Of a DNA stretch of 64,000 bases, positions 43,873-53,317 are shown piece after piece; within the stretch, counting starts at the first letter, position 1; every line of letters begins with the position of its first letter. The position numbers and the translations under genes are program-made. A model generated the notes under the pieces. That model worked only from the letters and a program-made list of their open reading frames with translations, had not been told where the DNA came from and did no database searches. The stretch comes from an uncultured Flavobacterium sp. (GTDB taxonomy: Bacteria > Bacteroidota > Bacteroidia > Flavobacteriales > Flavobacteriaceae): NCBI RefSeq assembly GCF_951805225.1, contig NZ_OX638201.1, positions 3,472,001-3,536,000 of the forward strand, read 5' to 3'.

Positions 43873-44442
43873 TTATTTTAAAGTTAAATACATTGAATCA
43901 TTAGTTCGCACCACACCAATTAATTCTGTGTTTGCGGTTTGCGAAATTTTAGTTGCTATTCTGCTTGGAATTTGAATATTAAAATCAGTTACCAAAATAG
44001 GAAAATCAGAAATTATCTGGATTCCATCGCCTACTTTTTTAATCAAAGCATTTACGATTACTTCCTTCGTTTTTCCGTGCATTATAAGTTTGCCTTTTAT
44101 TTGATATTCTTTTTCAATTTCGGTAATATCCTTTAATTCAAATTTCTGAATTTTTCCTTTAAAAACAGCTTTAGGATATCTGTGGCTCTCCAAGTAATTT
44201 TCATTAAAATGTTCCTGCATCAGGTCTAATTTAAAACGAAAATCTTTGACAATAACAGTACAAATAAATGTACTTGTTTTAGGTTCCAATAGAATTGCAA
44301 CCTGTCTGTTTACGGCTTTTACTTCTTCAAAAAACGGAACGGAAGCTTCAAAGTTTATAGTTCCAGTGTTTGTAAAGAATTTTTCCTGTGCAATAACGGA
44401 ATAAGCAGTAAATAGCAAAATAAGAAAAGTAGTTTTTTTCAT
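43873..44442 (-). CDS. YceI-family periplasmic protein
   Basis: The 189-residue protein has a signal peptide (about residues 1-18, ending YSVIAQ). It has a lipocalin-like YceI fold with NENYLESHRYPKAVFKG and a beta-rich C-terminal half. YceI proteins bind isoprenoid or amide lipids. It is convergent with the TIGR01777 gene, with three bases between the two stops. Confidence 0.88.
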   Translation of the reverse strand: MKKTTFLILLFTAYSVIAQEKFFTNTGTINFEASVPFFEEVKAVNRQVAILLEPKTSTFICTVIVKDFRFKLDLMQEHFNENYLESHRYPKAVFKGKIQKFELKDITEIEKEYQIKGKLIMHGKTKEVIVNALIKKVGDGIQIISDFPILVTDFNIQIPSRIATKISQTANTELIGVVRTNDSMYLTLK

Positions 44443-44680
44443 AATCGTTAATAATTAAACAATTATGTCATTCACATTTTTTCATTTTAAGAAGAGAAAA
44501 AAACTGGACTTAATACAAAAATAGAATGGCAGTACTCCGTGAAAAACAGTAATTAAATGGTTATACTTAAAGTTACGAAATTTTAAGGAATACGGTTGCT
44601 TATTTGTCCTAAATATTTGTGAATGTTTTTTAGGCGTGAAATATTGATTTTGAGATATAAAACGTGATAAAAATGTGTTG

Positions 44681-44846
44681 TCCCTACGGGACAAAATCGT
44701 TTCCGCATATTCTGTTTCTACCAACATTTAATTCCTACCGGAATATTTTTAAAGATTAGAGATTATCCTTTATAAGAACGAATATCTCGTAGAGATTAAA
44801 TGTTGGTAAAAAACAATAACAAATACAAAATAATGTCCCGTAGGGA
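44681..44846. repeat. Cluster of short palindromes (TCCCTACGGGA family)
   Basis: Four 11-14-base palindromes occur within 166 bases: TCCCTACGGGAC (44681), ATTCCTACCGGAAT (44731), TCTCGTAGAGA (44785) and GTCCCGTAGGGA (44835). CCAACATTTAAT at 44721 pairs with ATTAAATGTTGG at 44795, and the outermost palindromes pair with each other, so the whole block is a nested inverted repeat. It fills most of a 444-bp gap. It resembles REP-type elements. Confidence 0.75.
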
Positions 44847-44886
44847 TTACACAAATATTTCTTCAAAACAAATTCTAAAACAAATA

Positions 44887-45282
44887 TTATCCTTGAACTT
44901 CTGTACAAATTTCAATTAAAAAACCATCTAAATCTCGCACATAAGCTACAATTTGTCCCCAAGGCTTCTGCTTTGGTTCTGTAACTAAAGTTGCTCCAAC
45001 AGAAATTGACTTTTGTACCAGTTCTTCAACATTATCAGTTATAAAACCTATTTCGATAGCAAAAGGTTTATCAGCAATATTACTTTCCTGAAAACCTTCT
45101 TTTAAGTTTTCTTTTGCTAATGATTTCGAAGCAAAAGAAAGTGTTGTTTCGCCAGTGATTAATTCGCCGTAATCATTTCCAGGTGCTATAAATTTTCTCG
45201 AAAAACCAAATGCATTTTCATAAAAGACTATTGATTTCTCAACATCTTCTACATATAGAATTGTATATCCAAACTTTACCAT
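44887..45282 (-). CDS. VOC-family (glyoxalase/bleomycin-resistance-like) protein
   Basis: The protein has 131 residues. Two beta-alpha-beta-beta-beta VOC modules are visible (YTILYVEDVEKSIVFYENAFGF and VAYVRDLDGFLIEICTEV). Metal ligands are plausible, but substrate and activity are not determined. It lies 25 bases downstream of the thioesterase gene on the same strand. Confidence 0.85.
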   Translation of the reverse strand: MVKFGYTILYVEDVEKSIVFYENAFGFSRKFIAPGNDYGELITGETTLSFASKSLAKENLKEGFQESNIADKPFAIEIGFITDNVEELVQKSISVGATLVTEPKQKPWGQIVAYVRDLDGFLIEICTEVQG

Positions 45283-45307
45283 TTCAATTTATTTTAATGA
45301 AACTATC

Positions 45308-45856
45308 CTAACTAATCTCTAATAACACATTGTATTTGTCTAAACTCGCTAAATCTTCGATTGAATTGACCTTGGCCATTTTTTCACGTTCATCAACTTC
45401 TTTCTTTAAATCAATGTGTATAATTGCTTTTCTAAAGCGTCTGACTTCTTCTAAATTAGATAAAATTAATCCGGGAACCTGAACGCTTTTTCCATCCTTG
45501 TCTTTGGCAACCATTGTAAAATACGAAGAGTTACAATGCTTAATCGCGCCAGTCTGAATATTTTCGGCTTCAACACGAATCCCTACAATCATAGAACTTC
45601 TTCCCACATAATTTACAGAAGCTTTCATCGTAACCAATTCACCAACTTCAATAGGTTTCAAAAAATTTACGGTATCAACCGAAGCTGTTACGCAATAATT
45701 ACCACTAAATTTTGACGCCGATGCAAAGGCAATCTGATCCAGTAGTTGCAAAATATATCCTCCATGAATTTTACCGCTAAAATTGGTGTGCGAAGGCAGC
45801 ATTAATTCTGAAATGCTAATTTTTGAGGAAGAAACGGGTTTAAAATCTGCGGTCAT
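45308..45856 (-). CDS. Hotdog-fold acyl-CoA thioesterase
   Basis: I chose the ATG at 45856 (MTADFKPVSSSKISI), the start that matches close relatives; the frame opens at 45940. The 182-residue protein has the hotdog core with HGGYILQLLDQIAFASASKFS and VDTVNFLKPIEVGE. It hydrolyses acyl-CoA thioesters in the cytoplasm. It is upstream of the VOC gene in a probable two-gene unit. Confidence 0.88.
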   Translation of the reverse strand: MTADFKPVSSSKISISELMLPSHTNFSGKIHGGYILQLLDQIAFASASKFSGNYCVTASVDTVNFLKPIEVGELVTMKASVNYVGRSSMIVGIRVEAENIQTGAIKHCNSSYFTMVAKDKDGKSVQVPGLILSNLEEVRRFRKAIIHIDLKKEVDEREKMAKVNSIEDLASLDKYNVLLEIS

Positions 45857-45980
45857 GTTTTTATTTTTGATATTACTTTTAATAGTCATTTCTATGTATT
45901 TTAAAGTACATAGAATTTTTAGTTTTTTATTCTTTTTCAATTACATCGTCAAGCGAAATCTATGCATTTGAATTTATCAT

Positions 45981-47354
45981 TTAATTCAACAATTGATTTT
46001 CATCTGAATTTGATGCTCTTGCAATAATATTTTCCGGAAGTGCTTTCTTTGCCTTTGCTCCCATTTTCTTTAATTTTTCCACACTCGAAATCAGGTTTCC
46101 TCTACCATCAACCAATTTGCTCATAGCATTTTCGTATTCCGTTTTGGTGTCTTTTATTTTATTTCCAATTCTTAAAAGATCCGCAACAAAACCTTCGAAT
46201 TTATCATATAAAGCTCCGGCTTGTCTGGCAATTTCAAAAGCATTTTCCTGTTGTTTTTGATTCGTCCACATACTATCAATCGTGCGTAAAGTCGCCAATA
46301 ATGTTGTTGGCGTAACGATCACAATATTGCGATCAAATGCTTTATTATATAAGGTAGCGTCTTCATTTAAAGCGATGGCAAAAGCGGGCTCAATTGGTAT
46401 AAAAAGTAAAACAAAATCAGGACTTTCTATTTGGTATAAATCATGATAATTTTTACTTCCAAGTTGTTCTACGTGTCTTTTTATGGAGTTTACATGTTCT
46501 TTTAGAAAATCAATTTTAAGAATTTCTGATTCCTCGTTGATCCATTTTTCGTACGCAACCAAAGAAACTTTAGAATCGACAATCATTTTTTTTCCGTCAG
46601 GCAAATTAATTACAACATCCGGAAGAACTCTACTTCCTTCATTATTTGTAAAACTTTGCTGAACCTCATATTCTCTGCCTTTTTCTAAACCTGACTTTTC
46701 TAAAACACGTTCCAGAACCAATTCTCCCCAATTTCCCTGCATTTTACTATCACCTTTCAATGCTTTTGTCAAGTTCAGGGTTTCTTTGCTCATTTGCGCA
46801 TTCATCTCGCTTAAACCAACAATCTGCTGACGTAAAGCGGCGTGATAATCGATACTTTCTTTGTGTGTTTGTTCTACTTTTTTCTCAAAACCCTGAATTT
46901 TATCCTGCAATGGCAACAAGATATTCTTCATGTTTTCGCTATTTTGTTCTGTGAATTTTGCCGATTTTTCTTCTAGGATTTTATTGGCTAAATTTTCAAA
47001 TTCTTTGGTGAATTTCTCCTGAAGTTCCGTGATTTCATTTTTTTGCTCTTTATGGCGTTCCCAAAGATTTTCGAAATCAACTTCTTTTTTTGAAAGCTGA
47101 ATGGCTAAGCTGTCTTTTTCTGTTCTGATATTTTCTTTCTCAGCATTTGATAATTGAAATTGCTTCTGAAAGTTATTTCTTTCGTTCTCGAATTGTTCTT
47201 TTTGCAACTGCATTTGATTTGCGTTTGCATTTAATCGCTCTTCTAAACTTGCTTTTTCTGCTTTGGCTCCAGCCGAAAACAACAATTTTCCCAAATAAAT
47301 TCCAAGGAATAATGCAACGACAAAGGCCAATAAAAGCGGAAGAAAATCAAACAT
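45981..47354 (-). CDS. rmuC: DNA recombination protein RmuC
   Basis: The ATG at 47354 (MFDFLPLLLAFVVALFLG) is preferred because it begins the membrane anchor; the frame extends to 47429. The 457-residue protein has one membrane helix, a long coiled coil (about residues 25-190), and the RmuC nuclease-like domain (GNWGELVLERVLEKSGL, LPDVVINLPDGKKMIVDSKVSL). RmuC limits inversions at short repeats. Confidence 0.93.
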   Translation of the reverse strand: MFDFLPLLLAFVVALFLGIYLGKLLFSAGAKAEKASLEERLNANANQMQLQKEQFENERNNFQKQFQLSNAEKENIRTEKDSLAIQLSKKEVDFENLWERHKEQKNEITELQEKFTKEFENLANKILEEKSAKFTEQNSENMKNILLPLQDKIQGFEKKVEQTHKESIDYHAALRQQIVGLSEMNAQMSKETLNLTKALKGDSKMQGNWGELVLERVLEKSGLEKGREYEVQQSFTNNEGSRVLPDVVINLPDGKKMIVDSKVSLVAYEKWINEESEILKIDFLKEHVNSIKRHVEQLGSKNYHDLYQIESPDFVLLFIPIEPAFAIALNEDATLYNKAFDRNIVIVTPTTLLATLRTIDSMWTNQKQQENAFEIARQAGALYDKFEGFVADLLRIGNKIKDTKTEYENAMSKLVDGRGNLISSVEKLKKMGAKAKKALPENIIARASNSDENQLLN

Positions 47355-47540
47355 AATTGAGTTTATTTTTAAAGTAAAAGTAAGCAATAATAAGTATCTG
47401 ATAATTTTTAAAATTAAATTTTTACTCATTAGTACTGATTCTAAATCACTTGAACATTAAAAAAAATAAAGAAAAAAAATTCTTTTTAACGCAACCTTTT
47501 ACGTACAACCTCATCTACGAATTATAACCTAATATTATAA

Positions 47541-48425
47541 ATGATGAAAAAATTAATGCTGAGCTTATTTATAGCTTTTGGATTTAGCGCATGTTCTCTT
47601 AGTAACGATGACAAAATGAATATTGATTGCGGAACTTATGCTGATGTTACGTTTACAGGATATCCCCTTGCATGTAATTATAGCATGATAACAAACCAAA
47701 CTACTCCTGCGGCACTTATTGCAAATTCACAGGAAAAAGTAGATAAGTATTTCAAAAAAAATGCAAGCTCATGTCCTAACGCAAGTGATCCTACAATAGA
47801 TTTTACTAAATACTATCTAATTGGAGTTTTCTCTGGAATAAAACCTACAAGCGGTTATACTATTAAGATTACTAATATAGTTGAAAACAGCTGCCAAATG
47901 GTTGTTAGTTTTTACGAAAAGCAGCCGTTAACTGGCGAAACAACATCTCCAGCTTCAACTTATCCGGCAGATTATGCTTTGATTCCTAAAACTTCAAAAA
48001 CAATCTTGTTTATTAAAGCTACTGAAAATCCGGACAATATTGTTATTGGAACTTATAAAGCACAATGTACCGGAGCAGATTGTCAAAACTTCTTTCAAAT
48101 AAATGATTATAGCATTCTAAAGTTTGAAAATGTTGTTTCTGGAGGTTATGATTTTAACCAATACAGATATACTGCAAAATCTAAAAAAGGTGATTATTCA
48201 GCATTATTATCAAGCGTCCCTTCTGAAATTTTAAACAACCAAGGACAAACAAAAACATACGGCACTCCAGATTCAGCTGGTCAGGGCGGTGTATTTTTTG
48301 AACTTCGTAAAGGTTTAAAAACTACCAGAATTTATATCGACAATAACGACACAGACGATCAGGGAAGTGAAATTAAATTGTTCAAAAAATTAATTAAAGA
48401 TAAAATCGCGGCTTTAAAACAATAA
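47541..48425 (+). CDS. Lipoprotein with PrcB-like C-terminal domain
   Basis: The protein has 294 residues. A lipobox (FGFSACSLSNDD) places it in the outer membrane. The central part matches the PrcB_C domain (YYLIGVFSGIKPTSGYTIKI). The C-terminal half has a repeat-like pattern seen in other Bacteroidota lipoproteins (TARIYIDNND-type end). PrcB activates the PrtP protease in Treponema, but the role here is unknown. It is transcribed alone, 200 bases before a sigma factor gene. Confidence 0.82.
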   Translation: MMKKLMLSLFIAFGFSACSLSNDDKMNIDCGTYADVTFTGYPLACNYSMITNQTTPAALIANSQEKVDKYFKKNASSCPNASDPTIDFTKYYLIGVFSGIKPTSGYTIKITNIVENSCQMVVSFYEKQPLTGETTSPASTYPADYALIPKTSKTILFIKATENPDNIVIGTYKAQCTGADCQNFFQINDYSILKFENVVSGGYDFNQYRYTAKSKKGDYSALLSSVPSEILNNQGQTKTYGTPDSAGQGGVFFELRKGLKTTRIYIDNNDTDDQGSEIKLFKKLIKDKIAALKQ

Positions 48426-48599
48426 AATTACGAGGAAAGATTTTGGTGTTTTTGATCCGTCAAAATTAGGACAGGATTTGTTTCGAAAGCGAGACTTTCA
48501 AAACAGAAAATACTGACAATCAAAACCTAACAATCGTAAACTATAATCGAGACGCGCCCCGTACTATTATAAAAGATAGTTTTATATGCTTATAAAAAC

Positions 48600-48607
48600 T
48601 ATTTTTG
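48600..48607 (+). promoter_or_regulatory. Likely -7 box of the sigma factor gene
   Basis: TATTTTTG, 23 bases before the TTG start at 48630. It leaves a very short untranslated leader. Confidence 0.45.
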
Positions 48608-48629
48608 CAAAACCAAATTTAACCACTTC

Positions 48630-49181
48630 TTGAAAGACGATTTAGAAAAATATATCAAGCTTTGCCTTAAAAATGACAGAGAAGGACAACTGAAAATTTA
48701 TCAGTTGTTCTCTCCTGTTTTATATGGTATTTGCCTGAAATATATGAAAAACGAAGACGATGCCAAAGATGTATTTCAGGAAGCATTTGTAATTGTTTTT
48801 CAGAAAATTGGTCAATATAAATTCGAAGGAAGTTTTGAAGGCTGGCTAAAGCGAATTTTCATCAATAAACTGATTGAAACTTTAAACAAAAAGAAAAAGG
48901 AAAGTTTCTTTCTCGATGTTTTTGATCCCGATACAGATTTTGTCGAAGAGGAAGAATTAGAAGGAATCCCAATTGAACAAGAAAAACTGTTAGAATATAT
49001 TAGGGATTTACCAGATCAATATCGAACGGTTTTTAACTTGTATGTTTTTGAAAAACTGAAACACAAAGAAATTGCCGAATTATTAAAGATCTCTGAAGGA
49101 ACATCAAAATCAAATTTAAACAGAGCCAAGCACATTTTGCAGAAAAGAATTTTGAGCATAAAAAATTTTAAAATAGCATGA
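48630..49181 (+). CDS. RNA polymerase sigma-70 factor (ECF type)
   Basis: The 183-residue protein starts at TTG 48630 (MKDDLEKYIKLCLKNDREG). Sigma-2 (YMKNEDDAKDVFQEAFVIVFQKI, FEGWLKRIFINK) and sigma-4 (LPDQYRTVFNLYVFEKLKHKEIAELLKI) regions are clear. It directs transcription of an unknown regulon. Its stop overlaps the ATG of the next gene by four bases, so the two proteins are made together, as usual for a sigma and its anti-sigma factor. Confidence 0.93.
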   Translation: MKDDLEKYIKLCLKNDREGQLKIYQLFSPVLYGICLKYMKNEDDAKDVFQEAFVIVFQKIGQYKFEGSFEGWLKRIFINKLIETLNKKKKESFFLDVFDPDTDFVEEEELEGIPIEQEKLLEYIRDLPDQYRTVFNLYVFEKLKHKEIAELLKISEGTSKSNLNRAKHILQKRILSIKNFKIA

Positions 49182-50935
49182 AAAAGCAAAACATAGAAGA
49201 TATTTTTTCATCAATGGAAGACTTTTCAAGTGTTCCACCTCCGGAATTATGGGGACAAATTGAAGAAAAACTAGACAAACCTAAAAAGAAAAAGAGAGCT
49301 ATTCTTTGGTGGTCGGCTGCGGCATGCTTATTACTAGGTTTGTTGCTTCCTTCTGTTTTACATTTTACTTCTGATTCTGGAATCAAAAATTTAAATACTG
49401 ATTCTTCAGAAACCAATAAGGTTGTTATCGAAGAGAAAAATGTAGAGCATAAAAACAACTTGAATAATACCGCAATACCAACTGAGGAAAATAAAACCTT
49501 AAAAGATGGTGTTGAAAAAGAATCAAATACAAACGAAGGAGTTTCACCATCATCAAAAAAAGTAAACAATCAATCTGTTACTATTTATCCAAAATCAGAA
49601 ACTGCAGTAGCTCAAGCTGATTCTGAAAATAAGACCATAAATAATAGTACATCTTCTAAATTAAATATTGAAAAATCAGTTACTGAAAAAAATTCTAAAT
49701 CAAATATTGAGAAGAAAAATACGCGCCAAGCTGTAGCGGAACAAACATATGCAACAGGAAAAGGAGATTCTTTTAATTCTGTTTCTAAATACCAACTTCC
49801 AAATACTAAAAAAACTGCTACAGATAAGCTTCTTACTGAGAAAACATTTAATTCAGGGAAAACAAACGGATTTAATTCAAACTCAAAAAGTCAATTGTCA
49901 AATTCAATTTTTGAAGATAAAACAAGCTCAAAAAACAGCAATAATATTGCTTTTACATCTTCTAATTCAACATTGAAGAGCAATAATAATGTAACAAATA
50001 CAAGTAAATCACTTCAAAATGGGACAACAACAATCGATTATTCTAAAAGAGATGTTCTTGCAAGTGCAGAATTGAGCAATTCGAAAGCGAATAATTCAAA
50101 AGCAAATAATTCGGAAAGTAAAATAGACTCTGTTCAATTGTTACAACTTCAAAATTTGGAAAAAGGTATTGCAATCGCAGAACCTGAAACCAAAAAAGAC
50201 AAAAAGAACAAATCTCTTTCTAATGCCGAAAAATGGGCTGTAGAAGTTTTTGCCGGTATAGCAAATTCTGAAAACACCAAAAATGACAAAACATTAGGTT
50301 ATGCAAACGATTCGAAACAAGGTAGTTCATACGGTGTAAAAACAAAATATAAAATTAATAATAAATGGGCTGTAGGTTCTGGTCTTAAGATTAATGAACT
50401 TGGTCAAAGCATTGCTGATATTTCTTATGTAGACTCAAAAAGTGTCGTTGCGTTAAGTCCGTCTGGTTTTTATAGCCCTGCCGAATCATCAGGTTCTTCC
50501 CGAATAACAAATAATTCGAGCTATATTTTTGTTTCAAACAGCACTTCAGATGCTTTAAAAATGAATGATATACAAGGTGATAATTTACAAAGCGGTAATT
50601 TAGATCAAAGTCTTAAATATATCGAAATGCCTCTGGAAGTTTCATATGCAGTATTTACTAAAAACAAAGCAAGTATCAGCTTGAATACAGGTGGTTTTGT
50701 TGGAAAACTGATTTCTAACGATGTCGCTCTTAATGGCAAGTCGATTGGTAATAATGTCAATGCAAATGATTTTGTTTATGGTTCTACTTTGAGTACTACG
50801 GTACAATATCGCATTTATAAAAAGACAAATGTTTTTGCTGAACCTGCGGTAAATTATTACCTTAATCCTCTGAATAATCAATCTTTCAACCAATTTCAAT
50901 GGGGATTGAATTTTGGATTAAATGTTTCGTTCTAA
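49178..50935 (+). CDS. Anti-sigma-like protein fused to a beta-barrel
   Basis: The 585-residue protein appears to span the envelope. A short cytoplasmic N-terminus (about residues 1-40, with VPPPELWGQIEEKLDKP) and one membrane helix (about residues 42-63) are followed by a long Ser/Asn/Thr-rich linker (about residues 65-340) with repeated FNSxSK-type segments. The C-terminus is a beta-barrel domain (about residues 350-585) ending in F. It is translationally coupled to the sigma gene. The anti-sigma role is inferred from position; no zinc-finger motif is visible. Confidence 0.82.
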   Translation: MKKQNIEDIFSSMEDFSSVPPPELWGQIEEKLDKPKKKKRAILWWSAAACLLLGLLLPSVLHFTSDSGIKNLNTDSSETNKVVIEEKNVEHKNNLNNTAIPTEENKTLKDGVEKESNTNEGVSPSSKKVNNQSVTIYPKSETAVAQADSENKTINNSTSSKLNIEKSVTEKNSKSNIEKKNTRQAVAEQTYATGKGDSFNSVSKYQLPNTKKTATDKLLTEKTFNSGKTNGFNSNSKSQLSNSIFEDKTSSKNSNNIAFTSSNSTLKSNNNVTNTSKSLQNGTTTIDYSKRDVLASAELSNSKANNSKANNSESKIDSVQLLQLQNLEKGIAIAEPETKKDKKNKSLSNAEKWAVEVFAGIANSENTKNDKTLGYANDSKQGSSYGVKTKYKINNKWAVGSGLKINELGQSIADISYVDSKSVVALSPSGFYSPAESSGSSRITNNSSYIFVSNSTSDALKMNDIQGDNLQSGNLDQSLKYIEMPLEVSYAVFTKNKASISLNTGGFVGKLISNDVALNGKSIGNNVNANDFVYGSTLSTTVQYRIYKKTNVFAEPAVNYYLNPLNNQSFNQFQWGLNFGLNVSF

Positions 50936-50971
50936 AAAACAAAAACAAGTTTTAAAGCTAATCTTCTCAAA

Positions 50972-51499
50972 ATGACAATTAAAAATCACTGGCCAAATCA
51001 AAAATCTATCTCTAAAGATTTAAATTTAGCCAAAGAAATGATCTATGATTGTTTTGATTTTAATTGTTCAGAACCCGAAGCAATAGCTGAAAGTGCAGAT
51101 TATAATGGATATCAATTTTATCTAAATGAAAAACTCATTTGTTATCGGGAAGCAAAAATAACTCCAAAAAAAACAGGTCAGTTTGTGACTTTATGGAAAC
51201 GTAATAAATCCGGAATAATTAAACCTTTTGATTTTGATGACGAAATAGATTTTGTAATTATCAGCACAAGAAAAGAAGATCTTTTTGGGCAATTTATTTT
51301 TCCGAAATCCATTTTATTAGAAAAAGGAATCTTCTCTACAAAAACAAAAGAAGGCAAACGAGCAACACGTGTTTATCCACCATGGAATGAAACCACGAGT
51401 CCGCAAGCACAAAAAACGCAACAATGGCAATTGCGATATTTTTATGAAATAACTCCTGAAACTGATCTTGAAACTTTTGCAAAACTGTTTCAATCTTAA
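50972..51499 (+). CDS. MepB-family protein
   Basis: The protein has 175 residues. Conserved blocks of the MepB family are present: NGYQFYLNEKLICYREAKITPKKTGQFVTLWKR, and GKRATRVYPPW near the C-terminus. MepB in Staphylococcus sits beside an efflux pump, but its activity is unknown. No pump gene adjoins here. It is followed by a terminator. Confidence 0.85.
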   Translation: MTIKNHWPNQKSISKDLNLAKEMIYDCFDFNCSEPEAIAESADYNGYQFYLNEKLICYREAKITPKKTGQFVTLWKRNKSGIIKPFDFDDEIDFVIISTRKEDLFGQFIFPKSILLEKGIFSTKTKEGKRATRVYPPWNETTSPQAQKTQQWQLRYFYEITPETDLETFAKLFQS

Positions 51500-51504
51500 A
51501 TAAA

Positions 51505-51542
51505 AAAAACGGCAACCTGAACATTTCAGATTGCCGTTTTTC
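51505..51542. terminator. Bidirectional terminator between mepB and the SDR gene
   Basis: AAAACGGCAA.../TTGCCGTTTT stem with A and T tracts serves the convergent genes ending at 51499 and 51567. Confidence 0.82.
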
Positions 51543-51566
51543 TCTTTGTATAAATTTGTATAAAAT

Positions 51567-52319
51567 CTAAATTGCCGTATATCCACCATCGGCAATAATG
51601 TAACTTCCTGTTGTGAAAGAAGATTTTTCTGAACTTAAAAACACAACCAATTCGGCAACTTCTTCAGCTGTACCCAAACGATTCATTGGCGCTTTTGCAG
51701 CAATGGCATCCATTGTGCTTTTATTCATATGATCTTTTAGCAGAGCTGTTTCAATATATCCGGGACCAACAGCATTACAACGAATATTTTTGAGCGCATA
51801 TTCTGCCGCAATATTTTTAGTCAATCCTACAACTCCATGTTTCGAAGCTGTATAAGCCGGACTATTTGGAGCTGCGACCTGACCGTGAATTGAAGCAATG
51901 TTTACAATACTTCCTCCTCCGTTTTTCTCCATTTGTTCCAGCTGATAACGACAAGCATAAAAAACGCCGCTTAAATTCAATGCAATTACACGATCCCAGG
52001 CTTCCGGCTCATATTCACCCGTTGGTTTTGCCGGACCGCCCATTCCTGCATTATTGCAGGCAATATCAAGTTGTCCGTATTTAGCAACGGCGGCCTCAAC
52101 CATACGTTTATTATCGCTTGCGCTTGATGAATCTCCTTTTACAAAAAAAGCTTCTCCACCTTTATCCTTTATTATTTTTACGGTTTCTTCACCGTGTTCT
52201 ACATTAATATCCGAAAGTACTACTTTTGCTCCTTCTCGAGCGTAAGCTTCTGCAACAGCACGTCCAATTCCTGAACCACCACCAGAGACAAAAGCTACTT
52301 TGTTTTCTAAAAGTGCCAT
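51567..52319 (-). CDS. Short-chain dehydrogenase/reductase
   Basis: The protein has 250 residues. Classical SDR motifs are intact: SGGGSGIGRAVAEAYAREG, NNAGMGG, the catalytic YTASK, and the C-terminal DGGYTAI. It is an NAD(P)-dependent oxidoreductase; the substrate is unknown because the gene is alone. Confidence 0.92.
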   Translation of the reverse strand: MALLENKVAFVSGGGSGIGRAVAEAYAREGAKVVLSDINVEHGEETVKIIKDKGGEAFFVKGDSSSASDNKRMVEAAVAKYGQLDIACNNAGMGGPAKPTGEYEPEAWDRVIALNLSGVFYACRYQLEQMEKNGGGSIVNIASIHGQVAAPNSPAYTASKHGVVGLTKNIAAEYALKNIRCNAVGPGYIETALLKDHMNKSTMDAIAAKAPMNRLGTAEEVAELVVFLSSEKSSFTTGSYIIADGGYTAI

Positions 52320-52479
52320 TTTTAATATATTTAAAATTTGAACTACAATTTACGAAGATATTGATGGATAACCTTCTTAAAAAAAGGCTTTAAAATAATA
52401 TTAACGCACTTTGCCAATCAAATGTTATTTCTAAAAAAAAGCGCTTAAATCAGCTAAAAATTTAGTATTTAAAGGAAAA

Positions 52480-52851
52480 TTATTCATCGTCTAATTTCAT
52501 ATTTCCCCGATCTTCATGATTATCGGGATGTGAATTTGGATAACGATTTGGATTCACATCAGAATTTCTGTCTTTGTTCTCAACCGTTTTTTTTGCTTCT
52601 TCATCAGTCGAAACGCCACGATTTGCATTTGGATTATTCGAATCAATTTCTTTTGAAACTTCTTTAATATTTTCGTTTACATTTCTTGCACGATCTACAA
52701 TTTCTTTATTTCCATCAGCATCTGTTACAATTTCTTTTTTGAGCTTTGATGCATCAGATTCTTTATCATGAGAAACATTTTTTCCTTTTAATTCTTCGCT
52801 ATCTTTTTGCGTTCCGTTTATCTTTTTGGAACCTAAATTATCATTTTCCAT
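52480..52851 (-). CDS. Hydrophilic, probably disordered hypothetical protein
   Basis: This 123-residue protein is rich in Lys, Glu, Asp and Asn, with no signal peptide or hydrophobic segment (for example NPNANRGVSTDEEAKKT). The composition resembles stress- or desiccation-related disordered proteins, but I recognise no family. Monocistronic. Confidence 0.68.
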   Translation of the reverse strand: MENDNLGSKKINGTQKDSEELKGKNVSHDKESDASKLKKEIVTDADGNKEIVDRARNVNENIKEVSKEIDSNNPNANRGVSTDEEAKKTVENKDRNSDVNPNRYPNSHPDNHEDRGNMKLDDE

Positions 52852-53046
52852 AACATTATATTTTTTTCATTACTATATAATATTACGAATTTTACAAATA
52901 GAAAATAAGTTCTTTAACATAGCTTTGGGTTTCTAAACCTCTTTTGTTTTCAATATTAAAAGTCTAAAATTCAATTTATTGAAAGTAAAAAAATCTGGAT
53001 TCTCATTCAAAATAGTAACTTTAATAAAATTCTAAAATCATCTGCA

Positions 53047-53256
53047 ATGAACTTTTTCAAAATCAAAACAAGTTGGTCAAACGCTGAATTTATTTTAATA
53101 AAACTATGTATGGCATCGGCCTATATTTTAATTGGAAGCTATTTTCATGATTTTTTTAAAGAGTATTATACGCCATTATTCATTTTATTTGGCATAACCG
53201 CAATCTGGTTCTTTTTTACATGGCTAAAGAAAATGAAAGGTTCAAAACCGCAATAA
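53047..53256 (+). CDS. Small hypothetical membrane protein
   Basis: The 69-residue protein has two hydrophobic segments (about residues 15-30 and 40-58) and a basic C-terminus (LKKMKGSKPQ). Good protein-like composition supports it; no family is recognised. It precedes the pseudouridine synthase gene by about 60 bases, with a promoter-like box between. Confidence 0.7.
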   Translation: MNFFKIKTSWSNAEFILIKLCMASAYILIGSYFHDFFKEYYTPLFILFGITAIWFFFTWLKKMKGSKPQ

Positions 53257-53292
53257 ATACCGCTGGGAATTATTTACTTTCTCAAACAAAAC

Positions 53293-53300
53293 TATCTTTG
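53293..53300 (+). promoter_or_regulatory. Likely -7 box of the pseudouridine synthase gene
   Basis: TATCTTTG, 18 bases before the ATG at 53318. No clear TTG is found upstream. Confidence 0.5.
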
Positions 53301-53317
53301 CATTCTAAAAATACAGC

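Noticed and set aside
44482..44727. 81-codon minus-strand frame in the palindrome gap
   Set aside because: Its codons come from the palindromic repeats, and it shows no protein-like pattern.
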